NCBI GenBank assembly: GCA_937911865.1
Contig: CALDSK010000337.1
Span: forward strand, 1-42,913
DNA length: 42,913 bases
Source: an uncultured Synechococcus sp.
GTDB lineage: Bacteria; Cyanobacteriota; Cyanobacteriia; Phormidesmidales; Phormidesmidaceae
Direction: 5' to 3'
The notes under the pieces were generated by a model. The model did no database searches, had not been told where the DNA came from, and saw only the letters and a list, made by a program, of their open reading frames with translations. Position 1 is the stretch's first letter, and each line of letters opens with the position of its first letter. The translations under genes and the position numbers were made by a program. This document shows, one piece after another, positions 33,128 through 41,836 of the stretch.

Positions 33128-33562
33128 ATGGCTCAGGCAATATCAGGCGATAAAGTGCAGGTTCATTACACAGGCACACTCAAAAATGGCCAGGGCTTTG
33201 ATTCTTCTAAAGACAGAGAGCCACTCGAATTTACATTAGGAACCGGCATGGTTATTCCGGGATTTGACGCAGCGGTTACCGGGCTAGAGCCAGGAGATTC
33301 TGTTACCAAAACCATTCCTGTAGCAGAAGCCTATGGTGAATACAACGCGGAGATGGTGGCAGATATTGAAAAGCAAAACATTCCGGCAGACTTTGAGTTA
33401 GAGATTGGCCAGCGGCTACAGATGCAGGCACCTGGAGGAGAGGCCATGGCCGTAACTATCACAGATATCAAAGGTGAAACCGTTACGCTAGACGGGAACC
33501 ATCCTTTAGCAGGACAAGATTTGACGTTCGAGCTAGAGCTGGTTGCGATTGTTAAGGCGTAG
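33128..33562 (+). CDS. SlyD-type FKBP peptidyl-prolyl isomerase
   Basis: 144 aa. The FKBP half begins with DKVQVHYTGTLKNGQGFDSS and has PLEFTLGTGMVIPGFDAAVTGLEPGD. The insert-in-flap chaperone domain follows (AYGEYNAEMVADIEKQNIPADFELEIGQRL), then the closing LTFELELVAI. This is the SlyD layout without the His/Cys-rich metal tail. It catalyses prolyl isomerisation and acts as a cytosolic folding helper. About 100 bp upstream of the SDR gene, possibly co-transcribed. Confidence 0.93.
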   Translation: MAQAISGDKVQVHYTGTLKNGQGFDSSKDREPLEFTLGTGMVIPGFDAAVTGLEPGDSVTKTIPVAEAYGEYNAEMVADIEKQNIPADFELEIGQRLQMQAPGGEAMAVTITDIKGETVTLDGNHPLAGQDLTFELELVAIVKA

Positions 33563-33660
33563 CTGTTAGCGATTTACTGCTGCAAACAGCAGAATAAAAA
33601 ATAGCGAAAGAGAGAACAGCGACAGAGAATAGCGAAGAAGAAACTGAAAAAGAAGAAACT

Positions 33661-34338
33661 ATGGCAACTTATGTAATCACGGGAGCCAATCGAGGGATTG
33701 GCTATGAGTACTGCAAACAGCTGAGCAAAAGGGGCGATGACGTCATTGCCGTTTGTCGTCAAAGTTCGAGTGAGCTGGAAGCATTAGGTGTGCAGATAGA
33801 GACAGGGGTTGATATTTCCGATGATAGTGTGATCGCAGCTCTCCAACAGTCTCTCAATAACAGACCCATTGATGTGTTGATCAACAATGCAGGCATCTAC
33901 CGTCAGTCGAATTTAGAAGACTTGAACGTAGAGGGCATAAAAGAACAGTTTGAAGTGAATGCGATCGCCCCTCTAAAGCTCACCCAGGCCCTTCTGTCCA
34001 ACCTCAAAGCCTCTACAGCGCAGCCGATCAAAGTCGCCATCATGACCAGCCGCATGGGCTCTATTGCCGACAATACCTCAGGCGGGACCTACGGCTATCG
34101 CATGTCAAAAGTCGCCGTTTCTATGGCCGGGAAATCTCTCTCACAAGATCTTGAGTCTGAGGGCATTGCCGTTGCCATCCTGCATCCAGGGCTTGTCAGT
34201 ACTGGCATGACCAACTTCAACAGCAGCGGTATCTCAACAGAAGAATCAGTGACCGGGCTGCTAAAAGTGATCGATGCCCTAACACTAAAAAACACGGGCA
34301 CATTCTGGCACTCCAACGGTGAAGAGCTGCCCTGGTAA
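33661..34338 (+). CDS. Short-chain dehydrogenase/reductase
   Basis: 225 aa classical SDR. The cofactor loop TGANRGIGYEY is at residues 6-16; LINNAGIYRQ (NNAG), Ser near IMTSRMGSI and YGYRMSK (YxxxK) complete the catalytic set. The short length and the LHPGLVSTGMTNF segment place it with the C-factor/CsgA-like SDRs. Substrate unknown. GAAGAA lies a few bases before the ATG. Confidence 0.92.
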   Translation: MATYVITGANRGIGYEYCKQLSKRGDDVIAVCRQSSSELEALGVQIETGVDISDDSVIAALQQSLNNRPIDVLINNAGIYRQSNLEDLNVEGIKEQFEVNAIAPLKLTQALLSNLKASTAQPIKVAIMTSRMGSIADNTSGGTYGYRMSKVAVSMAGKSLSQDLESEGIAVAILHPGLVSTGMTNFNSSGISTEESVTGLLKVIDALTLKNTGTFWHSNGEELPW

Positions 34339-34366
34339 AACTAGGAAGCGTCAGAGACCATGAAGT

Positions 34367-34409
34367 AAGAACGGATAGAAATAAGAACGAATGGAAATAA
34401 GAACGGATG
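34367..34409. repeat. 16-bp tandem repeat, about 2.7 copies
   Basis: aagaacggatagaaat, aagaacgaatggaaat, then aagaacggatg, between the convergent SDR and isoaspartyl peptidase genes. Confidence 0.75.
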
Positions 34410-34419
34410 CAGCCGATTT

Positions 34420-35427
34420 TCAGCCCAATTTACACTGGGCCTCACCGCCTAGCTCAATCCACCCGTGAATTAGGACCGATGTTGACTGCGCTGCGCCGCA
34501 CAGGCCAGCATGGTCATACACAATAACGAGACCGTCCCCGTTGACCTTATCCACTAGATATTTAATTCCTGCTGAGGCTGCGTCTTGAGCATTCAGCCCC
34601 TTGAAAAGAACAAAGTCAGAAACAGTTTTGCAAAACACCGTTCGCAAAAACTGTTCTCCATACCCGGTGGCTGAAGCGGCGCAGGTTTCGTTATCCGCAA
34701 AGACACCCGCGCCCACTACAGGCGTATCGCCCACGCGGCCCCAGCGCTTATTCACCAGCCCCCCTGTCGATGTAGCTGCGGCCAAATTCCCATGAATATC
34801 TCGGCAGGCAGCGCCCACTGTCCCTAGTTTTTCTGCTAATTTCTCTCTTGCTAATTTCTCTCTATTGTCGGCTTGATTTTTCTCTTGATCTTTCGCTTGG
34901 TCTCTGGCCTCAGCAGTTTCAACCTTTTCATGATCTAGCATCATTCGCCCGGCAGCCTGCGCTTCTTTGAGCTGCGCAATTCTATGAGGCACAACGAAGT
35001 ATTCGTCAGGGCATATCTCAACCTGAGCAAATTTTGCAAAGTCCAGAGCGCCGTCACCCGCTAGCATGACGTGATCACCCTGCTCTAACACCTGACGAGC
35101 TAGTGAGATCGGATTCTTGATGTTCTTTACGCAGGTCACCGCGCCAGCGCTGATATCGACACCGTTCATAATCGCCGCATCCATTTCTACTTGCGCATTG
35201 GCGTTGAGAACAGATCCTTTACCCGCGTTGTACAGTGGATTGTTCTCTAGTAGAGTCACACAGTACTCAACCACATCTCGCGCGGTTTCCCCCTTTTCCA
35301 GGCGATCGCGCCCTGCTTCTAATATATCTAAAACGCTCGCTCTATATTCAGCTTCGCTTGCTTCGTATTTCAGATCTTCTAAGGCACCGGCACCGCCGTG
35401 AATAATCAAAGAGTAAGGAGAGGTCAT
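34420..35427 (-). CDS. iaaA: Isoaspartyl peptidase / L-asparaginase (Ntn hydrolase)
   Basis: 335 aa plant-type asparaginase precursor that cuts itself before T203 (LGTVGAACRD) to give alpha and beta subunits. The mature enzyme hydrolyses beta-aspartyl dipeptides and asparagine. Conserved parts are LIIHGGAGALED, YNAGKGSVLN, the nucleophile region with HGNLAAATSTGG, GDTPVVGAGVFAD and ATGYGEQFLRT. The linker before the cut (about 168-201) is expanded into a Lys/Glu/Gln/Asp repeat. In cyanobacteria this enzyme releases Asp and Arg from the beta-Asp-Arg made by cyanophycinase. ATGA overlap with the upstream transglutaminase-like gene means coupled translation. Confidence 0.94.
   Translation of the reverse strand: MTSPYSLIIHGGAGALEDLKYEASEAEYRASVLDILEAGRDRLEKGETARDVVEYCVTLLENNPLYNAGKGSVLNANAQVEMDAAIMNGVDISAGAVTCVKNIKNPISLARQVLEQGDHVMLAGDGALDFAKFAQVEICPDEYFVVPHRIAQLKEAQAAGRMMLDHEKVETAEARDQAKDQEKNQADNREKLAREKLAEKLGTVGAACRDIHGNLAAATSTGGLVNKRWGRVGDTPVVGAGVFADNETCAASATGYGEQFLRTVFCKTVSDFVLFKGLNAQDAASAGIKYLVDKVNGDGLVIVYDHAGLCGAAQSTSVLIHGWIELGGEAQCKLG
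34835..34864. repeat. In-frame 15-nt duplication in the iaaA linker
   Basis: Two near-perfect copies of gctaatttctctctt (34835-34849, 34850-34864). On the minus strand they encode REKLA-type units in the propeptide linker before T203. Confidence 0.8.
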
Positions 35428-37112
35428 AAAGAAGCCGTATGAGATAATTTAGGATTGAGTTCTTCGAGGATGGTGAATCGGACGTGGTTAATCGCCAAAT
35501 CCCCCAAAGAGAGATGTTCTGGTTTGTTGTCGGCTTTCATTTTTTCAAAGGAAACGCCTTTGCCAATCTCGGTATGGTACCAGGCTAACCCCATGAAAAA
35601 GCGTGTGGGATAAGGCCCATTGTCAACCACATCGTCTACGTTAGATTCCATCGGCAGCCAGCCTACGCCGGGCACATAAAACTCTAGCCACACGTGGTTA
35701 AAGTCAGGCTCTAGGGGCAGGTTTTTCTGCTCGGGCGTGGCCGGACACTTGTAGCGACCGATGGTGCGGCAGGCAATGCCATTGAGCCGAGCGAGGGCTA
35801 ACAGCACGCCGACATATTCACCACAAGACCCCACACCGCGAGACAGGGCAACATCTGGCGTGTCAATTTTAGGTTGAATCCCGTAAGAGAGCTGATCGTA
35901 AACATAGTTGCGAATCTTAAGCATTTTTCGCAAGACGTTGGTTTCGCTGCCCGCAGCGACGCTTGCCGCCTCTCGAATCGTCTCGGTATCCATGGCGAGT
36001 TCGTCATCGTCAACAAGATATCTAGCTTGAAATTCTTCGCTCAGCGGGGAGGCATCTTCGACCGCACTAGGCGTCAAAAAATATTTGAGCCCATACATTT
36101 CTACGGTCGCTTTCCAGCCAATTAGCCCCGCCTGGTTAGGTGCTAGCGCATCTAGCTTAAAAACAGCTATCCGCTGTCCGTCTTGTTCTTCCTCTGTAAA
36201 AGGATGACCAATCGCTTCTACTTTACGTACTTTTTGACGAACAGTATCCGAAGGCAGCGCAATCCGCCATTCAACATTGTTGAGTGGGACTGCTTCTAGA
36301 GGTAAGAGTTCTTCGACGTAAGAGATTTCGATCAAGTAGCCCGTGGAGAGCGTGTAGGGCTGATCTTGAGGCTGATAGAAGTGGAACGGATGGATGAAGG
36401 TGCGATCGCGAAACGTCAGCTGATAGGGAGACTCTGCGTTGGGATCATCGCGAATATAGGGCTCTTCGTACGCATATGAAATGTAGCAAAGCCGCGATTG
36501 AGTAGCCTCATGCGCGGCAACATCGAAAAAGGTCACCCCTGTGGGCGAAGCAAAAGGGGTTAAAGCACTTAGCTGAACTGCACCGGTCTCTTTATCGAGT
36601 TTGTATAAGGTTTGCTCATCGCGATCACACACCCACAGCGCACCCGCTTCTATCGTCAAATTTTCTCGGCCTATACCGGGCTGACGCACCTTGCGAACCA
36701 ACTTACCCGTCTCACGGTCAAACACATGAATATAGCCTGACTTTTGGCAGGAAACATACACATGCTCTTCCCAAACAGCAATTCCGTTAGCATCGTGGGG
36801 CAGCCGAGCAAACACCTCTGGCAACAGATGCTGGCTATCACAACAAAACACCAGCTGATCGCGCACAAACCAAATCGTATCTTGCCAAACCGACAGGCCT
36901 GAACTGCCCACCCAGTCTTCTACCGTATGAGGGTTCAGAATCGTTGTACTATCCGTCAGCGGACAGACCTCAACCAGATAGCCTCGCACTGTATCAACAG
37001 CCAACAGCTGCTGCTGATTAGCCGTCAGACCAGAAAGTAAATAGACGCCAATAGGTCGTACAGTAGCCTGCGACAGCGGTTGATTTGGCGGCACCTGAGC
37101 AGAAGTAGCCAT
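35424..37112 (-). CDS. Beta-propeller plus transglutaminase-like protein
   Basis: 562 aa, no signal peptide, so probably cytosolic. Residues about 20-210 hold propeller-like repeats (LLAVDTVRGYLVEV, IAVWEEHVYVSCQKSGYIHVFDRETGKLVRKV, ALWVCDRDEQTLYKLDKETGAVQ). Residues about 255-345 are a beta-rich linker. Residues about 395-500 are a transglutaminase/protease core with C430 (GVGSCGEYVGVLLALARLNGIACRTIGRY) and H473 (FNHVWLEFYV). The third member falls in WLPMESN, where a Glu stands at the usual Asp position. Such domains cut or cross-link amide bonds; the substrate is unknown. It is coupled by a 4-nt overlap to iaaA. Confidence 0.82.
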   Translation of the reverse strand: MATSAQVPPNQPLSQATVRPIGVYLLSGLTANQQQLLAVDTVRGYLVEVCPLTDSTTILNPHTVEDWVGSSGLSVWQDTIWFVRDQLVFCCDSQHLLPEVFARLPHDANGIAVWEEHVYVSCQKSGYIHVFDRETGKLVRKVRQPGIGRENLTIEAGALWVCDRDEQTLYKLDKETGAVQLSALTPFASPTGVTFFDVAAHEATQSRLCYISYAYEEPYIRDDPNAESPYQLTFRDRTFIHPFHFYQPQDQPYTLSTGYLIEISYVEELLPLEAVPLNNVEWRIALPSDTVRQKVRKVEAIGHPFTEEEQDGQRIAVFKLDALAPNQAGLIGWKATVEMYGLKYFLTPSAVEDASPLSEEFQARYLVDDDELAMDTETIREAASVAAGSETNVLRKMLKIRNYVYDQLSYGIQPKIDTPDVALSRGVGSCGEYVGVLLALARLNGIACRTIGRYKCPATPEQKNLPLEPDFNHVWLEFYVPGVGWLPMESNVDDVVDNGPYPTRFFMGLAWYHTEIGKGVSFEKMKADNKPEHLSLGDLAINHVRFTILEELNPKLSHTASL

Positions 37113-37298
37113 AGAAGATCCAGTATCGTTTAGATATCGGGACAGATATCAGAAAAACAGTAAAAGACATACCCAGCGTACAGGTCATTGGCGCTGCGTC
37201 GACGCCGCATTAAGGCCAATAACGACGTATTTCAGGGCGCTTTGTCTTTATAATTAACTAGGTTTCATACTTAGAAAAAGTCCTGCAGAGCACAATCC

Positions 37299-37532
37299 AT
37301 GAAAATAGTTTATGACTCAGATAAGGACATCTTACAGATCTCTTTTAAACAAACCATTGTCGAAGAAACCACTCAAATTGCCCCAGGGCTCGTCATGGAT
37401 TACGACGAAGATGGCAAAGTTATCGGGTTGGAGCTAAGAAACGCTTCAAAGAAAGTAGACAACCCGTACGAAATGCTTTATCTGATTGACCAAGCGAACG
37501 ACAACAAGCCGCTCGCTAAAGTCAACGAATAG
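37299..37532 (+). CDS. DUF2283 family protein
   Basis: 77 aa. MKIVYDSDKDILQISF, PGLVMDYDEDGKVIGLELRNAS is the DUF2283 signature (short beta-rich proteins common in cyanobacteria, often near toxin-antitoxin or mobile loci). Function unknown. It is divergent from the transglutaminase-like gene; no toxin partner is seen downstream. Confidence 0.85.
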   Translation: MKIVYDSDKDILQISFKQTIVEETTQIAPGLVMDYDEDGKVIGLELRNASKKVDNPYEMLYLIDQANDNKPLAKVNE

Positions 37533-37731
37533 AAATGTACTACAGAGAAATGTACTATAGAACACTGCACCGACAGCTCTCGAAGCGTTGCTTAAGACAC
37601 TAACGAGAAGCGGCAACCTAGAGCGGACAAGCAACGCTTCCGAGCGAATATTCTAATGCACCAAGGCATTTGCTACAGCTCGCATCATCACGAATAGCGA
37701 CAACCCTTATGCTACAACCATAAATGATTAG

Positions 37732-37779
37732 AAAAAGGCTGTAGGCACTGCCTTCTCGCAGTGTGCCTACAGCCTTTTT
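37732..37779. terminator. Strong bidirectional hairpin terminator
   Basis: A 17-bp perfect stem (37732-37748 with 37763-37779) flanked by five A's and five T's. It lies between the DUF2283 gene (plus) and the DUF4327 gene (minus) and can end both transcripts. Confidence 0.85.
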
Positions 37780-37864
37780 CCGTACCAGATAAAAAATCAG
37801 ATAAAAATGTTGTAGCCCAAAGAACATAACCCTCAAGACATCTGTTGATTTGAGCGATTTCTGG

Positions 37865-38089
37865 CTAATCGTTCAGCCAAGACTCCTGCCCTAATAAATC
37901 GCAGACTGAATCGCGCAACAGGTAGTCATTTAGCTCTAGTAGTCGTTCAATTTCTCTCCAATCTTGCTCATCAAAATATCTAGAGAGGGTGTACAGCTGC
38001 ACCCTCTTGCTGAGCGCGCCTTTAGCGACCAACGCTTGAACTTCTTCGCGGATCACTTGAATGGAATATCGCTGGCGTGTTTGAAGCAT
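37865..38089 (-). CDS. DUF4327 family protein
   Basis: 74 aa from the ATG at 38089, which has GAGG upstream (the frame reaches 38104). YSIQVIREEVQALVAKGALSKRVQLYTLSRYFDEQDWREIERLLELNDYLLRDSVCDLLG is the standard DUF4327 domain, a small helical family of cyanobacteria. Function unknown; it is not in an operon. Confidence 0.82.
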   Translation of the reverse strand: MLQTRQRYSIQVIREEVQALVAKGALSKRVQLYTLSRYFDEQDWREIERLLELNDYLLRDSVCDLLGQESWLND

Positions 38090-38104
38090 GGTAAAGGTCC
38101 TCAA

Positions 38105-38943
38105 GTCGTGGATTTGGTATTAGACAGACGAGCGCGCTTCAGCAAAGACACTCTTTAAACATAACGCGTTGCAGACGGGCTGCATTCCGTAAAATCAAAC
38201 CCTGTCTTTTGTAAGCACATCAAGTATTTGCGTTTATTACTGAACAGATTAGAAAGCCTATCTTAAGAGATTCTTAATAATCTTCCTCAGACAACAAATC
38301 AAAGGTTGTGAACGTGGTCAGGACTCAGGTCAGTAGGTTCAACAGCCATTTCTCTGAACAAGTAATTTTCTGAACAAGTAATTTAACGATAAAAGCTGAA
38401 GTCAATTAGTGAAACAACTAGTCTATTTAAGACTTTTTGTCAGAAATCTTTGTTTATCAGCAGCAGGCTCTATCAGTGGCCTCTAAAGTGAAACCCACAG
38501 AAACAGCGTTAGCTTCCCTAATTTGTTAAAAAATATCAGACTAAGTCCGTGTTATCGCTTAGTCGTAACCGTATTGTACAGCACAGTTTTTGCGCAAAAC
38601 GGCTCTATAGTTAGGATTCTCTGACAATAGCGTCAGCTCCCCACTTATTGGCTGCCAGCAGACAACTACCAGAGCGAGGTTTGTCCAAACTAGGCGAGAG
38701 ACCCTATATATTTTCTTTATTCTGTTGCAGTCAAATGTTTCAAGGCACGGCCTTATTGCATTCATTGATTAAACTCATCAATTGAGTCGATTTGGTGCGG
38801 TGAGTCCAGCGGCAAAATCGTATCGAAAATAAGTAGGCGAGCGGACAGTTTTGTCTGTAGGCTTTAGGTTTGGCCAAAATAACAACTTTTTTTGGCCAGC
38901 TAGACAAACTAAACCTCACTTGCGAGTGCCCTACTGGAGGATT
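38105..38943. other. Long leader region upstream of the arginine dihydrolase gene
   Basis: About 840 bp, AT-rich, without a convincing ORF. It holds two perfect copies of a 16-mer (38353-38384), a hairpin TGGCCAAAA/TTTTGGCCA (38871-38879, 38890-38898) 45 bp before the start codon, and GGAGG at 38936-38940 as ribosome-binding site. I see no glnA-type or other known riboswitch and no proper NtcA box. Confidence 0.5.
38353..38384. repeat. 16-bp direct tandem repeat
   Basis: tctgaacaagtaattt occurs twice head to tail without any mismatch, in the long spacer before the arginine dihydrolase gene. Confidence 0.8.
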
Positions 38944-41076
38944 ATGACTATGACTGATGTCGCGACTGATGCAACAAAGATTTTGATGTGCCCACCTCAT
39001 CACTACGATGTGGACTACGTCATTAACCCCTGGATGGAAGGAAATATTCATCGGTCGTCACAGGATTTAGCTCAAGAGCAGTGGGGGAAGCTCCATAGCG
39101 TCTTAAAGGACTACGCCGTCGTGGAGTTAGTCACCCCGCAAAAAGGATGGCCCGATATGGTCTTTACCGCGAATGCTGGCCTATTACTGGCCGATCAGGT
39201 CGTGCTGAGTCGGTTCTTTCACCCAGAACGTCAGGGCGAGGAGCCGTTCTTTCAAAAGTGGTTTGAGGACAACGGCTACACGGTACACACGCTGCCAGAA
39301 AGCCTACCGTTTGAGGGCGCAGGCGATGCTTTGTTTGATCGAGCAGGCGGTTGGCTATGGGCAGGCTACGGCTTTCGCTCAGAGCTAGATTCGCACCCTT
39401 ATTTGTCCAAGTGGCTGGATGTGGAAGTGATTTCCCTCCGGCTGGTCGATAGCCGCTTCTACCATTTGGATACTTGCTTTTGCCCGCTCACTGACGGCTA
39501 CCTGCTCTACTATCCAGGCGCTTTTGACGACTATTCCAATCGGTTGATTGAAATGCGCGTCCCCGAAGACAAACGAATTGCGATTGATGAAGTTGATGCC
39601 ATTGTGTTTGCCTGCAACACCGTCAATATTGGCCGGACGGTTGTGATGAATAAGGCAAGTGAAACCCTACAGAAAAAGTTAACTGAGAAAGGGTTTGAGG
39701 TGGTTGAAACACCGCTGACCGAATTTTTAAAGGCAGGCGGCGCAGCCAAATGCCTGACACTAAAAATGACGGAGCCCAGAGCGGCTAGCCCACAGACCTC
39801 TACGATTCAAAGCCGAGTGGTCCATTTAGAAGGGCATTTACTAGACTCTGGCCTAGTTAACCAGACGCTGGATACGATTGTCAGCGGTGGCGGCAGCTTT
39901 CAGGTGATCAAATTCGAGCTGGGCAAGCAGCGTAATGATAAATCTGTTGCCGATGTCAAGGTAAGCGCACCTGATGTCACCGTGATGGACGACATTATGG
40001 GCCAGCTGATCGATTTGGGGGCGGTGAGCATACCGCGTGAGTCAACCTCTACAACCTTAGAGCCGGTCGTACAAGCGGGTGTGGCACCCGACGACTTTTA
40101 TGTGACGACTATTTATCCGACGGAGGTTTTGATTGGGGATCACTGGTTCCGGGTTCAGGGGCAAAGAATGGATGGCGCGATCGCAGTCACCAGAGATAAC
40201 GGCAACATCACGGCCCGGTGCAAGCTGCTCAGAGATTTAGAAGTCGGTGAAGAGGTCGTTGTGGGCTCCCAAGGAATTCATACGATTCGCAAAGCGACCT
40301 CGCTGAAAAAGAAAAGCAGCGAAGAGTTTAGTTTTATGGGCGCTGGGGTATCGAGCGAACGCCGGGTAGAGCTGGTGGTAGAACAGATTGCCTGGGACTT
40401 ACGGCAAATTCGCGATCGCGGCGGCAAAGTTGTTGTCACCGCAGGGCCAGTTGTTATTCACACCGGCGGCAGTGAGCACTTAAGAAAGCTCATTCAAGGG
40501 GGCTATGTGCATGCGCTACTGGGCGGCAATGCGATCGCAGTTCACGACATTGAGCAGTCCATGATGGGCACCTCCCTGGGGATGGATATGAAGCGAGGCG
40601 TCTCTGTGCATGGCGGTCACCGCCATCACCTCAAAGCGATCAATACCGTTCGTCGCTATGGCAGCATTGCTAAAACGGTTGAGGCCGGAGAATTGACCAG
40701 CGGCGTGATGTACGAGTGCGTTAAAAACAACGTGCCCTTTTCACTCGCAGGCTCTATTCGAGATGACGGCCCATTGCCGGATACCAAAATGGATTTGATC
40801 GCAGCGCAGGCAGACTACGCCCGATTAATCGAGGGTGCAGATATGATTCTGATGCTTTCAACCATGCTTCACTCCATTGGGGTCGGTAATATGACACCGG
40901 CTGGGGTGAAGATGGTGTGCGTGGATATCAACCCGGCGGTGGTGACTAAGTTAAGCGATCGCGGCTCTGTTGAATCGACGGGTGTCGTGACCGATGTCGG
41001 ACTGTTCTTAAGTTTGCTGGTGCAGCAGCTAGGCAAACTAACGGGTCAGTACACCAAGGTAGAGTCTATTAGGTAG
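38944..41076 (+). CDS. argZ: Arginine dihydrolase with LOR/SDH C-terminal domain (ArgZ/AgrE type)
   Basis: 710 aa from the ATG at 38944 (GGAGG three bases before; the frame is open from 38851). The N-terminal guanidine-modifying domain (about 1-275) shows N77 (MVFTANAGLL), E124/D128 (FEGAGDALF), H174 (FYHLDTCF) and catalytic C270 (GGAAKCLTL). They sit six residues later than N71, H168 and C264 of Synechocystis ArgZ. It turns arginine into ornithine, CO2 and 2 NH3. The C-terminal LOR/SDH-type domain (about 285-710, VVVTAGPVVIHTGG) acts in Anabaena AgrE as an ornithine cyclodeaminase giving proline. It lies 3.5 kb from iaaA. A 14-nt duplication spans the stop codon. Confidence 0.93.
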   Translation: MTMTDVATDATKILMCPPHHYDVDYVINPWMEGNIHRSSQDLAQEQWGKLHSVLKDYAVVELVTPQKGWPDMVFTANAGLLLADQVVLSRFFHPERQGEEPFFQKWFEDNGYTVHTLPESLPFEGAGDALFDRAGGWLWAGYGFRSELDSHPYLSKWLDVEVISLRLVDSRFYHLDTCFCPLTDGYLLYYPGAFDDYSNRLIEMRVPEDKRIAIDEVDAIVFACNTVNIGRTVVMNKASETLQKKLTEKGFEVVETPLTEFLKAGGAAKCLTLKMTEPRAASPQTSTIQSRVVHLEGHLLDSGLVNQTLDTIVSGGGSFQVIKFELGKQRNDKSVADVKVSAPDVTVMDDIMGQLIDLGAVSIPRESTSTTLEPVVQAGVAPDDFYVTTIYPTEVLIGDHWFRVQGQRMDGAIAVTRDNGNITARCKLLRDLEVGEEVVVGSQGIHTIRKATSLKKKSSEEFSFMGAGVSSERRVELVVEQIAWDLRQIRDRGGKVVVTAGPVVIHTGGSEHLRKLIQGGYVHALLGGNAIAVHDIEQSMMGTSLGMDMKRGVSVHGGHRHHLKAINTVRRYGSIAKTVEAGELTSGVMYECVKNNVPFSLAGSIRDDGPLPDTKMDLIAAQADYARLIEGADMILMLSTMLHSIGVGNMTPAGVKMVCVDINPAVVTKLSDRGSVESTGVVTDVGLFLSLLVQQLGKLTGQYTKVESIR

Positions 41077-41254
41077 AGTCCATTAGGTAGCTGATATAAA
41101 CAGCTGGCAGTAGCCATATCCGCCTGTGATCGAACTTTCCTTGTGCTATCTCTTTTTTGACACGATTTCTTGATACAGACTTTTCCAAGTAAGAAATTCT
41201 GCCAAGCAAGAAAAGACGAAAGCACGAGGCAAGTTCAATCACTCAGCAATTCGA

Positions 41255-41800
41255 TCACTCAGCAAACAGATGAGTGGGCAGTCCATCTATGCTCACCTGA
41301 TTTTTCTTTCGCTGATAAGTTTCAAGCGCCTCCGGGCCTTTACTTTCCGCCCACTTGTTTAGGGCTTCTCTATCTCCTTTGTAATCATACAAAGGCACCC
41401 CCATACCACAAGACGTCTGCACCAAATCTACCGATAAGTCGAACAGTTGCCGAGTGCCTGGCAGCGGCGGAAAATGTTCTATCAGTTCTGCCCAATCATC
41501 GTCGCGAGGATGAACGACATTGGCGCCGCCATACAGTCGCAAAATTGTCGGCGCGTTCTCAAATGCGCAAAACATTACTGTCATCCGATTCACCTCGGCA
41601 ATATGAGCAGCGCTCTCGTTGCCGCTGCCGGTCACACTCAGCCAAACCACCCGGTTCGGGCTGAGCACTCGCAAAGCATCCATACCCTTCGGTGATACAT
41701 TGACCCGCCCGGCCGCTGCCGCCGTCCCGACAAAAAAGATTTTCTGCTGCTCAATAAAAGACCGGTGCTGCTCACTAATCTGCGCAAACTGCTTAGCCAT
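41255..41800 (-). CDS. Pyridoxamine 5'-phosphate oxidase family protein
   Basis: 181 aa, flavin split-barrel of the PNPOx-like group. IFFVGTAAAAGRVNVSPKGMDALRVLSPNRVVWLSVTGSGNESAAHI covers the FMN-binding strands, and MTVMFCAFENAPTILRLYGGANVV the dimer/flavin part. The C-terminal ~55 residues include TSCGMGVPLYDYKGDREALNKW, usual for this cyanobacterial subgroup. Probably an FMN- or F420-dependent reductase; not the vitamin B6 enzyme PdxH, which has a different C-terminus. It follows ppk2 by 36 bp on the same strand. Confidence 0.87.
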   Translation of the reverse strand: MAKQFAQISEQHRSFIEQQKIFFVGTAAAAGRVNVSPKGMDALRVLSPNRVVWLSVTGSGNESAAHIAEVNRMTVMFCAFENAPTILRLYGGANVVHPRDDDWAELIEHFPPLPGTRQLFDLSVDLVQTSCGMGVPLYDYKGDREALNKWAESKGPEALETYQRKKNQVSIDGLPTHLFAE

Positions 41801-41836
41801 AGCAAACGCCTCAACAAAAACTTTAGAGATAGAGGA

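Noticed and set aside
37618..37836. 72-aa minus-strand ORF
   Set aside because: It reads through the strong hairpin terminator at 37732-37779, so it is unlikely to be coding.
38565..38579. NtcA-like box GTA...TAC upstream of the arginine dihydrolase gene
   Set aside because: The gap is 9 nt, not the required 8, and it is about 365 bp from the start codon without a suitable -10.
38559..38765. 68-aa minus-strand ORF upstream of the arginine dihydrolase gene
   Set aside because: No Shine-Dalgarno, odd composition, lies in an AT-rich leader region.
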